Both the position numbers and the translations under genes were made by a program. Below the pieces are notes generated by a model. That model was not told the origin of the DNA. It saw only the letters and a list, made by a program, of their open reading frames with translations, and made no database searches. Source: Meridianimarinicoccus aquatilis (lineage in GTDB: Bacteria; Pseudomonadota; Alphaproteobacteria; Rhodobacterales; Rhodobacteraceae). From it: a stretch of 64,000 nt of DNA. The stretch spans positions 1-64,000 of the forward strand of contig NZ_SMZO01000007.1 of the NCBI RefSeq assembly GCF_004358675.1, in the 5' to 3' direction. Positions 1 to 7,146 of this stretch are shown piece after piece. Each line of letters starts with the position of its first letter. The first letter of the stretch is position 1.

Positions 1-771
1 ACGGTGGATGCCGCGCTTGAACGCATGCGTGAAGAGACCGAACTTACGCCGGATATACTGGTTCAAAAGCTCGACGGAGCGCACGAGCAAACAATTTCAG
101 TGCCTGAGTTGGAGGCGACAATTGCGCGCCTGCGCCGGTCACGCGATGCACTGGGGTCGGTGAACCTGCGCGCGGAAGAAGATGCGCGCGCGGTGCAGGA
201 AGAATATGATCTGCTGGTTTCTGAGAAGGCCGATCTGGAAACGGCAATTGAAAAGCTCCGCGCCGGGATCAATGGGCTGAACCGCGAAGGGCGCGAAAGG
301 TTGCTGACCGCGTTCGAGCAGGTCAATACCAGTTTCGGCACGCTCTTTTCCCATCTGTTCGGTGGCGGTGAGGCGCGGCTGGTTCTGGTGGAAAGCGACG
401 ATCCGCTCGATGCTGGGTTGGAAATCATGTGCCAACCACCGGGCAAGAAACTGTCTACGCTGAGCTTGCTTTCGGGCGGCGAGCAGACCCTGACGGCACT
501 GGCGCTGATCTTTGCGGTGTTTCTGGCCAACCCAGCGCCGATCTGCGTGCTCGACGAAGTCGATGCGCCGCTCGACGATGCCAACGTGACCCGCTTTTGC
601 GACATGCTTGATGAAATGACCCGCCGTACCAACACGCGGTTTCTGGTCATCACGCACCATGCCGTCACGATGAGCCGGATGGACCGCCTTTTTGGGGTTA
701 CAATGGCAGAGCAAGGCGTCAGCCAGTTGGTCAGTGTTGATCTGAAAGTGGCCGAACAACTGGTAGCCTGA
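1..771 (+). CDS. smc: Chromosome segregation protein SMC, C-terminal part (5' end outside window)
   Basis: The reading frame is open from the first base, so this is the end of a longer gene. SMC is the ATPase of condensin; it binds DNA, forms long coiled-coil dimers and helps compact and segregate the nucleoid. The visible piece has the end of the coiled coil, rich in Glu, Arg and Ala with a [12 protein letters not shown]-like pattern, followed by the C-terminal ATPase lobe. That lobe shows the ABC signature LSGGEQT near residue 158, the Walker B stretch [13 protein letters not shown] near residue 181 and the H-loop region FLVITHH near residue 217. Sequence and order fit SMC rather than RecN or RecF. 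The Walker A motif lies upstream of the window. The gene converges on the GntR-type regulator with a 24-base gap and I see no clear terminator between them. Confidence 0.93.
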   Translation, partial: TVDAALERMREETELTPDILVQKLDGAHEQTISVPELEATIARLRRSRDALGSVNLRAEEDARAVQEEYDLLVSEKADLETAIEKLRAGINGLNREGRERLLTAFEQVNTSFGTLFSHLFGGGEARLVLVESDDPLDAGLEIMCQPPGKKLSTLSLLSGGEQTLTALALIFAVFLANPAPICVLDEVDAPLDDANVTRFCDMLDEMTRRTNTRFLVITHHAVTMSRMDRLFGVTMAEQGVSQLVSVDLKVAEQLVA

Positions 772-795
772 TCGCGGTTTGCGAGGCGTTAGCGG

Positions 796-1539
796 TCAGG
801 ATGCGTCGAAATACGTGGCATGTTCTGTGCGGGTTTGCTCCAGCGTTTGGCGTATTTCACCTAAATGTTCGCGGATTTGGCGTTCGGCGGCATCCGCATC
901 CCGTTTTATCATCGACGCGACCAGGTGGCTGTGCTGCCGGTACACTGTTTGCCTGCGGGTTTCCGACAAGGTCAGGAAGCGCACACGATCCATGTGTGCC
1001 TTTTGCTCCAGGATCAGATCCCATGCGTGGGTGTGACCCGCAATGCGGCAGATATCTTCGTGAAACGCCTCGTCGAGCGCATGAAAGACGCTTTTGTCTT
1101 TGTTGTTCAGTGCTTCGTGCTGCTGGCCAAGGCTTTTTCGCAACGCGCCCGCATCCGCGTCTGTCAGGCGGTCGATGGCGTGACGAACGCATTCCACCTC
1201 CAGTGCGATGCGTACAAAGACAGCGTCCAGCACGGCCTGTTCCGAGATTTTGGTCACCAGTGTCGCGCGTTGTGGACGGATCGCCAGAAAGCCGAGTTTT
1301 GAAAGCCGGAAGAACGCATCGCGCACGGGCTGACGGGACACGTCCAGTTTTTTGGCGATGTCAGCCTCTGACACCTTTGTGCCGGGCGCAAGTTGAACGG
1401 AAATCAGCGCCGCATGAAGCGCGTCGAACACCTGATCGGTCGCGGTCTGGTTCGGCAATAACGTAAGCGGCTGGATGGGCAGGTCTGACATCTCGGGTCC
1501 GTCGTGAGGAGCGACCCTTCGCAGTATAGGGGATTTCAT
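796..1539 (-). CDS. GntR-family transcriptional regulator, FadR/FCD subfamily
   Basis: Winged-helix repressor or activator predicted to control the divergent hexuronate genes. The N-terminal helix-turn-helix reads VSEADIAKKLDVSRQPVRDA, followed by the wing with RPQRATLVT. The C-terminal half is an all-helical FCD ligand-binding domain with acidic and His positions (for example EAFHEDICRIAGHTHAW) of the kind that bind metal and a carboxylate ligand. The start is uncertain: ATG at 1539, GTG at 1548 and a later ATG at 1491 are all open and none has a convincing Shine-Dalgarno sequence; ATG 1539 was chosen. The gene is divergent from uxaC with about 60 bases between starts, the usual arrangement for a local regulator. 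The inducer is inferred to be a hexuronate or its catabolite; the exact ligand cannot be read from sequence. Confidence 0.88.
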   Translation of the reverse strand: MKSPILRRVAPHDGPEMSDLPIQPLTLLPNQTATDQVFDALHAALISVQLAPGTKVSEADIAKKLDVSRQPVRDAFFRLSKLGFLAIRPQRATLVTKISEQAVLDAVFVRIALEVECVRHAIDRLTDADAGALRKSLGQQHEALNNKDKSVFHALDEAFHEDICRIAGHTHAWDLILEQKAHMDRVRFLTLSETRRQTVYRQHSHLVASMIKRDADAAERQIREHLGEIRQTLEQTRTEHATYFDAS

Positions 1540-1541
1540 CT

Positions 1542-1570
1542 TTGACACAACTACTAGACTAGCATATTAG
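1542..1570 (+). promoter_or_regulatory. Putative sigma-70 promoter and operator region for uxaC
   Basis: A perfect -35 hexamer TTGACA (1542-1547) is followed after 17 bases by TATTAG (1565-1570), 31 bases before the uxaC start. Within and after it the triplet TAG recurs at 1555, 1560, 1568 and 1576, and CTAGACTAG (1554-1562) is a palindrome around one central base. This repeated pattern between divergent genes is a reasonable operator candidate for the GntR-type regulator. The promoter is read from consensus only. Confidence 0.5.
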
Positions 1571-1600
1571 CATTTTAGATTGCTGATCTGGAGCCGCTGA

Positions 1601-3007
1601 ATGCCTCTGACTGACCCTGATCGCCTGTTTCCAGTAGAGCCGACCCTGAGGGGGCTTGCGCGGGCGCTTTATGACAGCGTTGCGAACCTGCCGATCATCA
1701 GCCCCCACGGTCACTGCGACCCGCGCTGGTTTGCTGAAAACGACCGCTTTCCGAACCCTGCAGAGCTGTTTGTGATTCCGGATCACTACGTTTTTCGAAT
1801 GCTGGTCAGCCAAGGCGTGCCGATGACTGATCTGGGTGTGCCGCGCGTCGATGGCGGCGCGACGGAAACCGACCCGCGCAAGATCTGGCGCTGTTTTGCG
1901 GATCATCAGCATTTGTTCCGGGCGACCCCTTCGGCAATGTGGCTCGATCATTCTCTTGAACATGTGTTCGGCGTGGATGTGGCGCTTTCGCCCGACACGG
2001 CTAATGACATTTACGACCATATCGACGGCAAGTTGGCAGCGCCCGAGTTTCGCCCTCGTGCCCTGTTCGAGAGTTTCAAAATTGATGCTTTGGCGACGAC
2101 CGAGGGTGCGCTGGATGATCTGCATTGGCATCGCCAGATCCGCGAGAGCGGCTGGAAAGGCCGGGTCGTGACGACCTATCGTCCCGATGCGGTCGTCGAT
2201 CCAGAGTTCGAAGGCTTTGCCGACAATGTGGCCGAACTGGGTCGGATTACTGGCGAAGATACATCAACTTGGGCCGGTTATCTTGCGGCCCACCGCGCCC
2301 GGCGGGCCTATTTCAAAGAGTTCGGGGCCACAGCATCAGATCACGGACACCCGACTGCCCGCACCGAAGACCTGCCTCCGGACGCTGCCGAAGCTTTGTT
2401 CTTCAAGGCTTTACTTGGCACCTGCACCGCCGACGAGGCTGACGCATTTCGGGGGCATATGCTGACCGAAATGGCCCGGATGAGCCTTGAGGACGGGCTG
2501 ACGCTGCAAATCCATCCCGGATCGCGCCGCAATCACAATGCCGCTGTCTTTGCGCGTCACGGGCGCGACCGGGGTTTCGATATTCCGGGACGGACTGACT
2601 ATGTGGCCGCGCTGAAGCCGCTACTGGGCGCGGTTGGGATGGAGCCGGGGCTGACAATTATCGTCTTTACGCTGGACGAAACCGCCTATGGTCGCGAGTT
2701 GGCGCCGTTGGCGGGAGCCTATCCGGCATTGAAACTGGGTCCGCCGTGGTGGTTCTTTGACAGCTACGAGGGGATCAAGCGGTTCCGCGAGACGACGACG
2801 GAAACTTGCGGGTTCTACAACACGGCCGGATTCAACGATGACACGCGGGCGTTCTGTTCCATTCCGGCGCGCCATGATGTGTCTCGCCGGTCTGACAGCG
2901 CCTATTTGGCGAACTTGGTGGCGACGGGGCGACTGCGCGAAGCGGATGCCTTCGAGGTCGCCCATGACCTTGCCTATGGCCTTGCAAAAACCGCGTATCA
3001 ACTTTGA
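1601..3007 (+). CDS. uxaC: Glucuronate isomerase (uronate isomerase)
   Basis: Converts D-glucuronate to D-fructuronate, and D-galacturonate to D-tagaturonate, in the cytoplasm; first step of hexuronate catabolism. The protein has 468 residues, the usual length for UxaC. It belongs to the amidohydrolase superfamily: the N-terminal strand carries SPHGHCD with the metal-binding pair His36 and His38, followed by the family-typical segment RWFAENDRFPNPAELFVIPDHY (read in part). The C-terminal part holds WWFFDSYEGIKRF and the FCSIPARHDVSRR-type end typical of the family. GGAG lies 9 bases before the ATG. First gene of uxaC-kduI-kduD-uxuB. Confidence 0.95.
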   Translation: MPLTDPDRLFPVEPTLRGLARALYDSVANLPIISPHGHCDPRWFAENDRFPNPAELFVIPDHYVFRMLVSQGVPMTDLGVPRVDGGATETDPRKIWRCFADHQHLFRATPSAMWLDHSLEHVFGVDVALSPDTANDIYDHIDGKLAAPEFRPRALFESFKIDALATTEGALDDLHWHRQIRESGWKGRVVTTYRPDAVVDPEFEGFADNVAELGRITGEDTSTWAGYLAAHRARRAYFKEFGATASDHGHPTARTEDLPPDAAEALFFKALLGTCTADEADAFRGHMLTEMARMSLEDGLTLQIHPGSRRNHNAAVFARHGRDRGFDIPGRTDYVAALKPLLGAVGMEPGLTIIVFTLDETAYGRELAPLAGAYPALKLGPPWWFFDSYEGIKRFRETTTETCGFYNTAGFNDDTRAFCSIPARHDVSRRSDSAYLANLVATGRLREADAFEVAHDLAYGLAKTAYQL

Positions 3008-3109
3008 TCAAACAGGGTCTAAGCCCGCGATTCTGCCACGTTGCCTTGATACTATCCCGGACCGGGCAAGTCCCGGACTGGCTGAATGAATACCCTTGAA
3101 GGAGCTAAA

Positions 3110-3934
3110 ATGACCGACGCTGAAACCCGCTATGCCATTGATCCTGCATCCGCAAAGGGGCTTGATACACAGGGTCTGCGCGATCACTTCCATGTGGGAG
3201 GCTTGTTTGAAGCAGGTCAGATCCGGTTGGTCTATTCCCACTATGATCGTCTGATTGTTGGCTCTGCCGTACCGGATGGGGGGGCGTTGACGTTGGATGG
3301 CGTGCCTCAGACCGGGACACCGTCGATATTGGACCGGCGCGAAATGGCGGTTCTGAATATCGGCGATGCCGGGGATGTGTCGGTCAGCGGCGAAACCCAC
3401 ACGCTGGGCCGGGGCGAAGTTTTGTATATCGGCCTTGGGGCAGGGCCGGTGACCTTTTCGGGGACCGGGCGATTTTACATCCTGTCGGCCCCGGCGCACC
3501 GCACGTGCCCAACCCGTCATATCCGTGTGGCAGATGCCCGCCGGGTCGAACTTGGCGCAAAAGAGACCGCGAATGAACGGGTCATCATCCAAATGTTGCA
3601 CCCTGATGTGTGCGAAAGCTGCCAGCTTTTGATGGGTTACACGCAATTTGCCGAAGGGTCTGTCTGGAACACGATGCCGGCCCATACCCACGACCGCCGA
3701 ATGGAAGCATATCTTTATTTCGACATGGCCGAGGGGCAGCGTGTGTTCCACCTCATGGGTCGGCCTGACGAGACGCGCCACATTGTTATGGCAAACGAAG
3801 AGGCGGTCATATCCCCGCCTTGGTCGATCCACGCAGGCGCGGGTACTGGCGCGTACACGTTCTGCTGGGCGATGGCCGGTGACAATGTCGATTTCACCGA
3901 TATGGACATGGCCCCGATGGAGTCGCTGCGATGA
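3110..3934 (+). CDS. kduI: 5-dehydro-4-deoxy-D-glucuronate isomerase
   Basis: Isomerises 5-keto-4-deoxyuronate, the product of pectin, alginate or related polyuronide lyases, to 2,5-diketo-3-deoxygluconate. At 274 residues it is a few shorter than the E. coli enzyme. The zinc ligands of the cupin fold are intact: His192 and His194 in PAHTHD, Glu199, and His241 in PWSIHAG; spacing is the same as in E. coli KduI. The start at 3110 was chosen over an ATG eight codons upstream because AAGGAG sits ideally before it. A small inverted repeat (CCGGG-N5-CCCGG, 3062-3076) lies in the gap after uxaC. The stop overlaps kduD by four bases. Confidence 0.95.
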   Translation: MTDAETRYAIDPASAKGLDTQGLRDHFHVGGLFEAGQIRLVYSHYDRLIVGSAVPDGGALTLDGVPQTGTPSILDRREMAVLNIGDAGDVSVSGETHTLGRGEVLYIGLGAGPVTFSGTGRFYILSAPAHRTCPTRHIRVADARRVELGAKETANERVIIQMLHPDVCESCQLLMGYTQFAEGSVWNTMPAHTHDRRMEAYLYFDMAEGQRVFHLMGRPDETRHIVMANEEAVISPPWSIHAGAGTGAYTFCWAMAGDNVDFTDMDMAPMESLR

Positions 3935-4677
3935 GCGATCCGTTCCGCATTGAGGGGACCCGCGCGCTTGTGACAGGGGCAAATACCGGCATCGGGCAAG
4001 CCATTGCCGTGGGGTTGGCCGCCGCTGGGGCGCATGTGATCGCCGCAGGGCGCAGGTCCTGCGCGGAAACCGTGGATCTGGTGACGCAGGCTGGTGGCAG
4101 CGGCGAAGAGGTGACATTTGATCTTGCCGACCCGGCCACGGCCGCCGACGCGCTGGACGCGTTGGAACCCCTCGATATTCTTGTGAACAACGCGGGTATC
4201 ATTCGCCGCGACGACTCTGTCGACTATTCCGAAGCGGATTGGGACGATGTGATGGATGTGAACCTGAAGGCGGTGTTCATGCTGTCACAGCGATTTGCCA
4301 AAGCAGCCATTGGGCGCAAAGCGGGTGGGCGAATCGTCAATATCGCCTCTCTCTTGTCGTTTCAGGGTGGCATCCGTGTTCCCGCTTATACCGCGTCAAA
4401 GCATGGGGTTGCGGGACTGACCAAGATTTTGGCCAATGAATGGGCCGCAAAGGGTATCAACGTCAACGCAGTTGCCCCGGGTTACATCGCGACCAACAAC
4501 ACCGAAGCCTTGCGCGATGACCCAAAGCGGTCAGCTGAAATCCTGGGCCGTATTCCGGCCGGGCGCTGGGGCGATCCGTCGGATATCGCAGGGGCGGTGA
4601 CCTTTTTGTGCAGCCCGGCTGCGGGTTACGTGACCGGAGCGGTCCTTAACGTGGATGGTGGCTGGCTTGCCCGTTAA
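3931..4677 (+). CDS. kduD: 2-dehydro-3-deoxy-D-gluconate 5-dehydrogenase (SDR family)
   Basis: Short-chain dehydrogenase that reduces 2,5-diketo-3-deoxygluconate to 2-keto-3-deoxygluconate with NAD(P)H. It has 248 residues, classical SDR length. Seen motifs are the cofactor-binding TGANTGIG, LVNNAGI, and the catalytic pair Tyr153 and Lys157 in YTASK. The partner enzyme kduI overlaps it by ATGA, which makes the KduD assignment much firmer than the SDR fold alone would. Its own 3' end overlaps the start of the next gene by 23 bases. The two enzymes together turn unsaturated uronates into KDG, which is then phosphorylated and split elsewhere. Confidence 0.92.
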   Translation: MSDPFRIEGTRALVTGANTGIGQAIAVGLAAAGAHVIAAGRRSCAETVDLVTQAGGSGEEVTFDLADPATAADALDALEPLDILVNNAGIIRRDDSVDYSEADWDDVMDVNLKAVFMLSQRFAKAAIGRKAGGRIVNIASLLSFQGGIRVPAYTASKHGVAGLTKILANEWAAKGINVNAVAPGYIATNNTEALRDDPKRSAEILGRIPAGRWGDPSDIAGAVTFLCSPAAGYVTGAVLNVDGGWLAR

Positions 4678-6106
4678 ACCGCGCCTGACCCGTCGCACGC
4701 CGGTCCCGGTGACCGGGATCGTCCATCTTGGCCCCGGCGCGTTCTTCCGCGCCTTCAACGCGATTTACACCGCCGATGTGATGGCCAAGGTGGGCGGCGA
4801 TTGGGGAATTTTGGCCGTCAGCCTGAAAAGCCCCACCGCGCGGGACCAACTTGCCCCCCAAGGCGGGGTGTTTACAGCCGTTGAGATGGGCGCTGACGGT
4901 GCAATCCCGCGTGTGGTTGGCAGCATTGCCAAGGTCTTGGTGGCCCCCGAAGATCCCGAAGCGGTCGTGGCGGCCATGGCGGACCCTGCTGTCAAAGTCG
5001 TCTCGTTGACGATTACCGAAAAGGGGTACTGTCACAACCCGGCGACCGGACGGCTTAACCTTGCCCATCCGGATATCATGCATGATCTGGCCGATCTGGC
5101 GCAGCCGCACTCTGCCCCCGGCTTTCTGGTGGCCGCTTTGGCGCGGCGGCGCGCGGCGGGTATCGCACCGTTCACAGTGTTGAGTTGTGACAATCTGCCG
5201 TCGAACGGGGTTTTGGCGCGGGGCATCGTGCTGGATTTCGCGCGCGCTCATGACGGGGACCTTGCCACGTGGATTGAAGCAGAAGTGCGCTTTCCAGCCA
5301 CGATGGTCGACCGGATCACCCCGGCGACGACGGATGCCGACGTCGCGCGACTTGCCGATGCCGAAGGGTACACCGACCTTGCCTGCGTGCAACATGAGCC
5401 GTTTCGCCAATGGGTGATCGAAGATGATTTCACCGACGGGGCGCGGCCTGACTGGTCGGAGGCCGGAGCACAGTTCGTCGCGTCGGTCGAGGCCCATGAA
5501 ACCATGAAGCTGCGCTGCTTGAACGGAACCCATTCTGCCCTGGCTTATCTGGGGTATCTGGCCGGGTACGAGACGATTTCAGACACCGTCGCAGATCCTG
5601 CCTTTGCGGCGCTTTGTGGCAAGCTCTGGCAGGACGAGATCGTGCCGACTGTTCCCCCGCCCGAAGGCGAAGATTTGTCAGCTTATTGCACGGCACTTCT
5701 GGGTCGCTATCGCAACCCGTCTATTCGGCACCGGACTTGGCAGATCGCTATGGATGGCTCGCAAAAGCTGCCACAGCGATGCCTTGGCACTTTGGCTGAC
5801 AACTTGGCCGACGGGCGCGTGCCAAAGGGCCTGTGCCTCGTGGTGGCGGCATGGATGCGGTATGTGGGCGGCGTGGACGAAGCCGGTAATGTGATTGACG
5901 TGCGTGACCCACTGGCCGCACGCTTGAAAGCGCTGTCCGATGCGGCAGAGGGGTCTGGCGCGAAGGTTGCCGCGCTTCTGTCTGTGGACGAGGTGTTTCC
6001 ACCCACGCTGGCCGCTGACGCCCGGTTCCGTGATGCGGTGACTGCGGCCTATGAGGCGCTTGTGTCGGAGGGGGCAAGGGGTACCGTTGCCCGATACGCA
6101 GGCTGA
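4655..6106 (+). CDS. uxuB: Mannitol dehydrogenase-family protein, probable fructuronate reductase
   Basis: NAD-dependent polyol dehydrogenase of the long-chain mannitol dehydrogenase family, 483 residues. The N-terminal cofactor domain begins with IVHLGPGAFFRAF, and the C-terminal domain contains the substrate-site segment MKLRCLNGTHSALAYLG with the catalytic-type Lys near residue 285. Family members act on mannitol, fructuronate (UxuB) or tagaturonate (UxaB). The operon with uxaC makes fructuronate reduction to D-mannonate the likely role. No mannonate dehydratase (uxuA) is in the window, so the next step must be encoded elsewhere. The start overlaps kduD; no clear Shine-Dalgarno sequence is seen and coupling is likely. 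Confidence 0.85.
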   Translation: MVAGLPVKPRLTRRTPVPVTGIVHLGPGAFFRAFNAIYTADVMAKVGGDWGILAVSLKSPTARDQLAPQGGVFTAVEMGADGAIPRVVGSIAKVLVAPEDPEAVVAAMADPAVKVVSLTITEKGYCHNPATGRLNLAHPDIMHDLADLAQPHSAPGFLVAALARRRAAGIAPFTVLSCDNLPSNGVLARGIVLDFARAHDGDLATWIEAEVRFPATMVDRITPATTDADVARLADAEGYTDLACVQHEPFRQWVIEDDFTDGARPDWSEAGAQFVASVEAHETMKLRCLNGTHSALAYLGYLAGYETISDTVADPAFAALCGKLWQDEIVPTVPPPEGEDLSAYCTALLGRYRNPSIRHRTWQIAMDGSQKLPQRCLGTLADNLADGRVPKGLCLVVAAWMRYVGGVDEAGNVIDVRDPLAARLKALSDAAEGSGAKVAALLSVDEVFPPTLAADARFRDAVTAAYEALVSEGARGTVARYAG

Positions 6107-6183
6107 CGTGAACGCCGCGTCGGTGTTGCAGGTTTTGCGCATCCGGGTCACTGTCAGGCTGAAGCAATCTAGACGGACACGCC

Positions 6184-7137
6184 ATGACCCCTGATATCCC
6201 GCGTATGACGGGTACCGATTTCACCCCCAGCTGGTTTGACACCGCGCGGGTGAACCGCAGCGCTGCGGAACGGCGGGCATCCAGCCTGACCGCGCGGCGC
6301 AGCGTCAAGAAAGACTGGCAGGCGGCGTGGCTTCTCAGGGCGGTGACCTGCATTGATTTGACCACACTTGCGGGCGATGACACGCCCGGCCGGGTGCAGC
6401 GGCTTTGCGCCAAGGCGCGCCAACCCGTTCGGCCCGATTTGCTGGCGGCGCTGAAGGTGGACCCGATCACCGTTGGCGCAGTTTGCGTGTATCCCACCAT
6501 GGTGCCCCATGCGGTGAAGGCGTTGGACGGGTCCGGCATTCCGGTGGCGTCCGTGGCAACCGGGTTTCCGGCCGGCCTGACGCCGCTGCCCCTGCGGCTG
6601 GCCGAAATCACCTATGCGGTGGAACAGGGCGCGGCAGAGATCGACATCGTCATCACTCGCGAGCATGTGCTGACGGGGCAATGGTCTGCGCTTTATGATG
6701 AAGTGGCCGCGATGCGCGCTGCCTGCGGCGATGCCCATATGAAAGCGATCTTGGCGGTTGGCGACCTGAAGACCCTGAGCAACGTCTACAAGGCGTCGAT
6801 GGTGGCGATGCAGGCCGGGGCGGATTTCATCAAGACCTCCACTGGCAAGGAAGACGTGAACGCGACGCTGCCGGTGTCGCTGACCATGTTGCGTGCCCTG
6901 CGTGACTTCGAACAGCTGACTGGGCAAACTGTGGGGTTCAAGCCGGCGGGCGGGCTCAAAACGGCAAAAGATGCGTTGTCTTGGCTGATCCTGATGAAAG
7001 AAGAACTGGGCACCCGTCATATGATGCCGGACCTTTTCCGCATCGGCGCCTCATCGCTTTTGGGCGACATCGAACGCCAGATCGAACACCATGTCACCGG
7101 CCGGTATTCGGCTGCGAACCGCCACGCGCTGACTTGA
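6184..7137 (+). CDS. deoC: Deoxyribose-phosphate aldolase
   Basis: Class I aldolase that splits 2-deoxyribose-5-phosphate to glyceraldehyde-3-phosphate and acetaldehyde. The catalytic Schiff-base lysine is Lys217 in FIKTSTGKED, and the second active-site lysine is Lys253 in GFKPAGGLKT. At 317 residues it is longer than the E. coli enzyme (259); the excess is an N-terminal extension of about 50 residues that is common in alphaproteobacterial and animal-type DeoC. It lies 77 bases after uxuB and 9 bases before the ALDH gene. Coupling to an aldehyde dehydrogenase suggests that the acetaldehyde released is oxidised by the next product. Confidence 0.94.
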   Translation: MTPDIPRMTGTDFTPSWFDTARVNRSAAERRASSLTARRSVKKDWQAAWLLRAVTCIDLTTLAGDDTPGRVQRLCAKARQPVRPDLLAALKVDPITVGAVCVYPTMVPHAVKALDGSGIPVASVATGFPAGLTPLPLRLAEITYAVEQGAAEIDIVITREHVLTGQWSALYDEVAAMRAACGDAHMKAILAVGDLKTLSNVYKASMVAMQAGADFIKTSTGKEDVNATLPVSLTMLRALRDFEQLTGQTVGFKPAGGLKTAKDALSWLILMKEELGTRHMMPDLFRIGASSLLGDIERQIEHHVTGRYSAANRHALT

Positions 7138-7146
7138 GGATGCGCC

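Noticed and set aside
3008-4117. 369-codon open frame on the minus strand opposite kduI and kduD
   Set aside because: Shadow frame; both plus-strand genes have intact catalytic motifs and coupled starts.
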